A stretch of 10,985 nt of DNA, taken from contig JALWJW010000354.1 of the NCBI GenBank assembly GCA_026996935.1, positions 1 through 10,985 of the forward strand, in the 5' to 3' direction. The notes under the pieces were generated by a model. That model was not told the origin of the DNA. It saw only the letters and a list, made by a program, of their open reading frames with translations, and did no database searches. A program made the translations under genes and the position numbers. Shown piece by piece: positions 6,735 through 10,985 of the stretch; within the stretch, counting starts at the first letter, position 1; every line of letters begins with the position of its first letter. This DNA comes from Hyphomicrobiales bacterium. Lineage in GTDB: Bacteria; Pseudomonadota; Alphaproteobacteria; Rhizobiales; Aestuariivirgaceae.

Positions 6735-8471
6735 AACGATCCGATCGCAACGTTGCGCAACCGGCACACCTTGTCTGAGCATGGGTACGGGCATGAAGAA
6801 GAAGCGTTTTTTGACGCTCCAATCCATGTCGAAGATCTCGAATCAAGTGACAACGACCCATTTCATGAAGAACAGGCCCAACCCCATCGGTGGCTAATCA
6901 CCACATGTATTGCCGGCGTTGCAGGTTCTCTTGTTATCGGTGGCGCATTATTGGGATTGTTTAGCGATAACAGCCCATCTGCCCAGGCCTCTGTTCAACT
7001 CACCGAAAAATGGCAACGCCCGACTGTGTCGGCAAAAAGCGATCTCAACGGCGAATTTACCAAGGCATTGGAATTAAGACCTTATCAGGAAGTTTCAACC
7101 AATAAAAACAGCGGCCAAAACACCACTGTTATTTCGAACTCAACAATTTTGCAGCAGGCCCCCACCGCCATTCAGGCTTCGCTCACATTTGGCCCTTCAT
7201 CAAACAGTGAGAAACCAACAGTTCTTGGAAATTCCGGCCTATTGGGCAATCAAAACAGCTTTGCCCCGGTACCACCAAGCAACACCACTACAATTTTGAA
7301 AAAGCTACCGCCTGAACCCATCGATAAAACAATTGTTTTAAAATCGGGCAGCACATTGATCTCAAGCCTGGTCGAATTAGGCGTAACCAACACGACAGCA
7401 ACCCAACTGGCCGCAGCATTAGAACCAATATTCCCGTCTAAGCTGCTAAAAGCTGGCCAGAAGTTCATTGTCACGCTCGACAAGCAACAAGACTTTTTCG
7501 GTAATTTTGTCATTTATCCCGTACACCTGACATTCTCACCTGGGCCAAAAGAAGAAATTTCAATTGAAGCCGATGATGAAGGCCAGTTCTTTGTTCGTGT
7601 GAACGGAAAGAAAGACAAAAAACCTTCGCGCTATGCCGCACCACGTTCAGAACAGTTTCGCGTTGCAGGCCGTGTAACCTCCAGCTTGTTTGCAGCCGCT
7701 TCCGACAAAGGTGTGCCTGATTACATCATCAACAAGGTTATTCGCACATTTGCCCACGATGTCGATTTTCAACGTGATGTTCGCGCAGGAGCAAAATTTG
7801 AAATTTTCTTTGGCAAACCTTTTTCCGGCTCTTCAAGCAGACGTAAAATTGTTCACTACGCCTCTTTAGAAGTTCGTGGCAAAACCAAGCGTATTTATCG
7901 TTATACATCATCACGTGGCAAAACCGGATACTACGATTCCAAAGGCCGTGGCGCTGCGCAATTCCTGATGCGCACACCTGTAAGTGGTGCCCGTATCAGT
8001 TCCGGATTTGGCATGCGCCGTCACCCTGTGCTTGGCTACTCAAAAATGCATACCGGCATTGATTTTGCTGCTCCACGCGGTACACCAATTCACGCTGCAG
8101 GTGATGGTAAAATTGTCTGGCGTAGTTGGAAAGGTGGTTATGGACGCGTCGTCGAAATCAAACACCTTAATGGATATCTTACTCGATATGCCCATATGAA
8201 CGCATTTGCCAAAGGCCTTTCAAAAGGATCATTCGTCCGCCAGGGTCAAGTCATTGGCTATGTTGGATCATCAGGTCGCACAACCGGTAACCATGTCCAT
8301 TATGAAGTACGCATGAACAAACGCGCGGTTAATCCAAGCCGCCTGCGCGTAGTCGGCAAGAAACGTCTCAACAAACGCGAATTGGCTCGCTTTAATAAAA
8401 GCCGCCAAAGAATTATTGCTCTGATGAAAAAATCGCCTCAGATCAACCGTGTTGCAAGTATCGCACGTTAA
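6732..8471 (+). CDS. Membrane-anchored M23 peptidoglycan endopeptidase, Csd3/MepM-like
   Basis: This is a zinc metallopeptidase expected to cut peptide cross-links in peptidoglycan during wall growth or division. The 579-residue protein has an acidic, His-rich cytoplasmic head (about 16-50), one membrane segment (54-77, WLITTCIAGVAGSLVIGGAL and following), and a low-complexity Ser/Asn/Thr linker (about 80-200). A LysM/OapA-like region (about 205-250, with IVLKSGSTL and LKAGQKFIV) comes next, then a Csd3-type domain (about 305-365, with SSLFAAASDKGVPDYIINKV and VDFQRDVRAGAKFEIFF). The C-terminal M23 domain (about 405-535) has all metal and catalytic motifs: H440 and D444 in HTGIDFAAP, and H521 and H523 in HVHYEV. 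The tail is strongly basic. The start is TTG with GAAGGGG upstream; there is no earlier or nearby ATG. The gene is divergent from pyc and closed by a strong terminator. The exact bond cut cannot be read from sequence. Confidence 0.92.
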   Translation: MNDPIATLRNRHTLSEHGYGHEEEAFFDAPIHVEDLESSDNDPFHEEQAQPHRWLITTCIAGVAGSLVIGGALLGLFSDNSPSAQASVQLTEKWQRPTVSAKSDLNGEFTKALELRPYQEVSTNKNSGQNTTVISNSTILQQAPTAIQASLTFGPSSNSEKPTVLGNSGLLGNQNSFAPVPPSNTTTILKKLPPEPIDKTIVLKSGSTLISSLVELGVTNTTATQLAAALEPIFPSKLLKAGQKFIVTLDKQQDFFGNFVIYPVHLTFSPGPKEEISIEADDEGQFFVRVNGKKDKKPSRYAAPRSEQFRVAGRVTSSLFAAASDKGVPDYIINKVIRTFAHDVDFQRDVRAGAKFEIFFGKPFSGSSSRRKIVHYASLEVRGKTKRIYRYTSSRGKTGYYDSKGRGAAQFLMRTPVSGARISSGFGMRRHPVLGYSKMHTGIDFAAPRGTPIHAAGDGKIVWRSWKGGYGRVVEIKHLNGYLTRYAHMNAFAKGLSKGSFVRQGQVIGYVGSSGRTTGNHVHYEVRMNKRAVNPSRLRVVGKKRLNKRELARFNKSRQRIIALMKKSPQINRVASIAR

Positions 8472-8503
8472 GCTCAGGTTATTACTTTAAAATATAACAA
8501 ATT

Positions 8504-8535
8504 AAAAAGGCTCCTTAAACGAAAGGAGCCTTTTT
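8504..8535. terminator. Strong Rho-independent terminator, symmetric, between convergent M23 and ppk2 genes
   Basis: AAAAAGGCTCCTT (8504-8516) pairs perfectly with AAGGAGCCTTTTT (8523-8535) around the 6-nt loop AAACGA. The GC-rich core is eight pairs. The five As on the left and five Ts on the right make a T-run for transcripts from either side. It lies 32 nt after the peptidase stop codon and about 70 nt beyond the ppk2 stop codon, so it can end both transcripts. Confidence 0.9.
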
Positions 8536-8606
8536 CATAACCAGCTTTAAAACAATTTCCCTAAAAAGCACTTACTATAATAGTGATACACTTTAAGAGA
8601 TAAGGG

Positions 8607-9572
8607 TTATTTTTTACGTCGTTTTGCAGGGTGCACAGCCCGATCAAGCAGCATCTCATTTGTCCCCAGTACATGCGCACTGGAACCAACGATTAACGGA
8701 TCTGGTCCAGTCACCACTGCATCATTTTTATCTGGATAAGGCAAAGCCTTTAAAAAATGTTGCATACAATTTAAACGCGCGCGCTTCTTATCATCAGACT
8801 TCACAATCACCCAGGGTGCATCGGCAGTGTCAGTATTAAAGAACATTGCTTCTTTTGCTTCAGTATAAGCATCCCAACGCCCTAATGATGCCCGATCAAT
8901 AGGTGACAATTTCCACTGTTTCAAAGGGTCTTTTTCACGAGATGCGAAACGCCTTTTTTGTTCTTCCTGAGTAACAGAAAACCAATATTTAAAGGTCCAA
9001 ATACCAGAGCGCACCAACATCCGTTCAAGCTCGGGGCACTGGCGCATAAATTCTAAATATTCATTAGCCGTACAAAAACCCATGACCCGCTCAACGCCAG
9101 CTCGATTATACCAGGAACGATCAAACAAAACCATTTCACCCGCAGCCGGCAGATGCTCAATATAACGCTGGAAAAACCATTGTGATCTTTCCCGATCAGT
9201 TGGCTTATTCAATGCAACAACACGAGTAGAGCGAGGATTAAGATGTTCAGTAAAGCGCTTAATCGTACCGCCCTTTCCTGCTGCATCACGGCCCTCAAAC
9301 AGCATCATCACCTTTTGACCAGTCGCCTCAATCCAAGCTTGCGCCTTTAACAATTCAACCTGTAATTCAGCTTTACGCTTCTCATAGGTTGGGCGCTTCA
9401 TCTTATTTTTATATGGATAAGTACCCGTTTCAAAAGCTTTGCGGATTTCATTATAATCATGGCGCATTTCAGCCAGTTTATGTAATTTCTTGGCCCGTTT
9501 TGCCGCTGATTTTTTTACTTCATCAACATCATCAACCTTAGCCTTTTTAACATTCCCCACTTGTTCATCCAT
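8607..9572 (-). CDS. ppk2: Polyphosphate kinase 2, class I type
   Basis: PPK2 enzymes move phosphate between inorganic polyphosphate and nucleotides, mostly making GTP or ATP from the diphosphates. Class I members have one PPK2 domain and act on nucleoside diphosphates, and the 321-residue length fits. The Walker A motif is GRDAAGKGG (94-102, K100), the Walker B region is VLFDRSWYNRAGVE (148-161, D151), and the lid region with KRRFASREKDPLKQWKLSP lies at 206-224. The N-terminal 60 residues are lysine-rich and poorly conserved in kind; the C-terminus ends in a basic KRRKK. The start ATG has GGGAG (9584-9580) seven bases upstream. A possible -10, TATAAC (9631-9626, minus strand), lies about 55 nt upstream, with a palindrome just beyond it. 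clpB lies 178 nt upstream on the same strand, with a terminator between, so ppk2 probably has its own promoter. The direction of reaction in the cell is not shown by sequence. Confidence 0.94.
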   Translation of the reverse strand: MDEQVGNVKKAKVDDVDEVKKSAAKRAKKLHKLAEMRHDYNEIRKAFETGTYPYKNKMKRPTYEKRKAELQVELLKAQAWIEATGQKVMMLFEGRDAAGKGGTIKRFTEHLNPRSTRVVALNKPTDRERSQWFFQRYIEHLPAAGEMVLFDRSWYNRAGVERVMGFCTANEYLEFMRQCPELERMLVRSGIWTFKYWFSVTQEEQKRRFASREKDPLKQWKLSPIDRASLGRWDAYTEAKEAMFFNTDTADAPWVIVKSDDKKRARLNCMQHFLKALPYPDKNDAVVTGPDPLIVGSSAHVLGTNEMLLDRAVHPAKRRKK

Positions 9573-9632
9573 AACCTGACTCCCGACTTTTTAACATTAT
9601 CATCCGTAAAAAATACGCCTGATTTGTTATAA

Positions 9633-9668
9633 TTCGATTGACTTAAGTCACTTTTTCTCACAATCGAA
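9633..9668. promoter_or_regulatory. Nested dyad upstream of ppk2, candidate operator
   Basis: The 12-bp perfect palindrome TGACTTAAGTCA (9639-9650) overlaps the left arm of a wider inverted repeat, TTCGATTG (9633-9640) and CAATCGAA (9661-9668), with 20 bp between its arms. The palindrome lies directly upstream of the possible ppk2 -10 TATAAC (9631-9626, minus strand), in the spacer between -10 and -35. This is where a repressor or spacer-binding activator would act. The matching -35 (AAAGTG) is poor, so the promoter itself is uncertain. Confidence 0.4.
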
Positions 9669-9680
9669 ATTTGTAGTTAG

Positions 9681-9717
9681 CAAAAAATAAAACGCGGCGT
9701 TGAAATTCAACACCGCG
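9681..9717 (-). terminator. Rho-independent terminator of clpB
   Basis: Read on the minus strand, CGCGGTGTTG (9717-9708) pairs with CAACGCCGCG (9702-9693) around a 5-nt loop, followed by TTTTATTTTTTG (9692-9681). All ten positions pair in minus-strand RNA, one as G-U; on the plus strand that position would be a C-A mismatch. The fold therefore fits clpB transcription. It begins 34 nt after the clpB stop codon. Confidence 0.92.
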
Positions 9718-9750
9718 CCTTATTACTGTATTAAACTATAGATAGCCTAA

Positions 9751-10985
9751 TTAATCATTCGCTAAAGCATGTCTGTCATTAAGGAATAATTGTCCCTCAT
9801 TGACATGCACGCGAACCGTCTCACCCACGCTCACTTCACCAGACAATAACATTTCTGCCAGTGTATCTTGCAAATAGCGCTGGATAACCCGTTTCAAAGG
9901 TCTTGCCCCATATGCCGGATCATAGCCCTTATCTGCAAGCCAGTCGCGTGCAGCACTATCAAGTTCCAGAACGATCTTGCGATCATCAAGCAGACGTTGA
10001 AGGCGCTTGATTTGAATATCAACAATTTGACCCATGTCTTGTTTTTTAAGCCGTTGGAACAAGATTGTTTCATCAAGCCTGTTTAAAAACTCCGGTCTAA
10101 ACTGCGAACGCACAACTTCCATGACCTGATCACGAACATCATTTACATTCTGATCATCTTTCAAATTAACCAGATATTCTGCACCCATATTGGATGTCAT
10201 AATAATCAGGGTATTACGGAAATCTACCGTACGACCCTGGCTATCAGTCAAACGACCTTCATCGAGCACTTGCAACAGAACGTTGAACACATCAGGGTGT
10301 GCCTTTTCAACTTCATCAAAAAGCACAAGTTGATAAGGGCGGCGACGTACAGCTTCTGTAAGTGCCCCACCTTCATCATAGCCGACATAGCCAGGAGGTG
10401 CCCCAATCAAACGCGCAACAGCATGTTTTTCCATGTACTCAGACATATCAATACGCACCATTGCCTGTTCGTCATCAAACATAAAGTCTGCCAACGCTTT
10501 GGTCAGTTCGGTTTTACCAACACCGGTTGGGCCAAGGAACATAAACGAACCAATCGGACGATTAGAATCCTGCAAACCAGCTCTGGCTCGACGCACAGCT
10601 TTAGACACCGCCGCAACAGCTTGAGGTTGTCCAACAACCCGTTTAGACAAAACCTCTTCCATTTTCAGCAATTTACCGCGTTCACCTTCAAGCATCTTGT
10701 CAACAGGTACACCCGTCCAGCGAGAAACCACCTGGGCAATATGATTAGAAGTCACCGCTTCATCAACCAAAGCAGGCTCTTTGTCTTCTGACTCTTCAAC
10801 CTTTGCAAGCTGAGCTTCCAATTGCGGAATTGTGCCATAAGACAATTCACCCGCTTTGGCTAAATCACCATTACGCTCTGCAAGTTCTAACTCTACACGA
10901 GCCTGATCAAGTTCTTCTTTCAGCTTTTGAGCATCATTAAGTTTGTCTTTTTCAGCCCGCCACTTTTGCGTTAGAACAGCAGCTT
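9751..10985 (-). CDS. clpB: ClpB disaggregase (Hsp100), C-terminal part
   Basis: ClpB is a ring-shaped AAA+ chaperone that pulls proteins out of aggregates together with DnaK. The window holds 410 codons from the C-terminal end; the gene enters across the right edge, in frame from base 10983. It begins in the coiled-coil middle domain (QKWRAEKDKLNDAQKLKEEL, and AERNGDLAKAGELSYG), which marks ClpB rather than ClpA or ClpC. NBD2 follows, with Walker A GPTGVGKT (10533-10510), pore loop GYVGYDEGG, Walker B VLFDEVEKAH, sensor 1 IIMTSN, arginine-finger region FRPEFLNRLDE and sensor 2 GARPLKR. The C-terminal small domain ends in HALAND. No defect is visible. The TTG at 10845 is internal and not a start. 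The promoter, where heat-shock control would be read, lies outside the window. A strong terminator follows. Confidence 0.97.
   Translation of the reverse strand, partial: AAVLTQKWRAEKDKLNDAQKLKEELDQARVELELAERNGDLAKAGELSYGTIPQLEAQLAKVEESEDKEPALVDEAVTSNHIAQVVSRWTGVPVDKMLEGERGKLLKMEEVLSKRVVGQPQAVAAVSKAVRRARAGLQDSNRPIGSFMFLGPTGVGKTELTKALADFMFDDEQAMVRIDMSEYMEKHAVARLIGAPPGYVGYDEGGALTEAVRRRPYQLVLFDEVEKAHPDVFNVLLQVLDEGRLTDSQGRTVDFRNTLIIMTSNMGAEYLVNLKDDQNVNDVRDQVMEVVRSQFRPEFLNRLDETILFQRLKKQDMGQIVDIQIKRLQRLLDDRKIVLELDSAARDWLADKGYDPAYGARPLKRVIQRYLQDTLAEMLLSGEVSVGETVRVHVNEGQLFLNDRHALAND

Larger units (their letters stand above)
9573..9750. other. Spacer between ppk2 and clpB
   Basis: This 178-nt stretch has no gene. 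It holds the clpB terminator, a nested dyad and the probable ppk2 promoter. Its middle is AT-rich, and the only GC-rich part is the terminator stem. Confidence 0.6.

Noticed and set aside
8572..8583. Small AT palindrome (ACTATAATAGT) between the M23 terminator and ppk2
   Set aside because: It is short and AT-only in its core, and lies downstream of both genes, where no regulatory role is expected.
10270..10791. 173-codon open frame on the + strand opposite clpB
   Set aside because: It lies wholly antisense to highly conserved ClpB motifs, has no recognisable family or ribosome site, and its composition is what an antisense frame would give.
9751..10845. Treating clpB as a complete 364-residue gene starting at TTG 10845
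   Set aside because: The frame continues upstream with ClpB middle-domain sequence to the window edge, so the gene is cut, not short.

Overview
The window looks like ordinary chromosome from an alphaproteobacterium, most likely of the Rhizobiales (Hyphomicrobiales) type. The evidence is the set of protein families: a biotin-dependent pyruvate carboxylase, an O2-dependent HemF, a membrane-anchored Csd3/MepM-type M23 peptidase, a class I PPK2 and ClpB. Base composition is moderate, and the intergenic DNA is clearly AT-rich. No mobile element, CRISPR array, rRNA or tRNA is visible. The assignment to an order is inference from family resemblance.

Layout. Bases 1-216 (-) hold the N-terminal part of an exported DsrE-like protein that runs off the left edge. 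Divergent from it is a compact, leaderless gamma-glutamyltransferase-family protein (301-1758, +), followed 66 nt later by hemF (1825-2724, +). Pyruvate carboxylase (2742-6197, -) converges on hemF, and one hairpin between them can terminate both. A 534-nt AT-rich spacer (6198-6731) separates pyc from a divergent M23 peptidase (6732-8471, +) that must start at TTG. A symmetric terminator (8504-8535) separates this gene from the convergent ppk2 (8607-9572, -). A 178-nt spacer with a strong terminator and a nested dyad follows, then the C-terminal part of clpB (9751-10985, -), cut by the right edge.

The genes work in separate processes. HemF serves aerobic haem synthesis, Pyc refills oxaloacetate, the M23 enzyme remodels peptidoglycan, PPK2 links polyphosphate to the nucleotide pool, and ClpB rescues aggregated proteins. 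The only functional pairing worth considering is ppk2 next to clpB, both stress-linked, but a terminator lies between them.

I found no convincing previously undescribed system. The points that deserve a second look are: the Arg-less GGT paralogue; the TTG start of the peptidase; three palindromic candidate operators (upstream of pyc, upstream of ppk2, and between the dsrE-like and GGT genes); and terminators shared by convergent genes.
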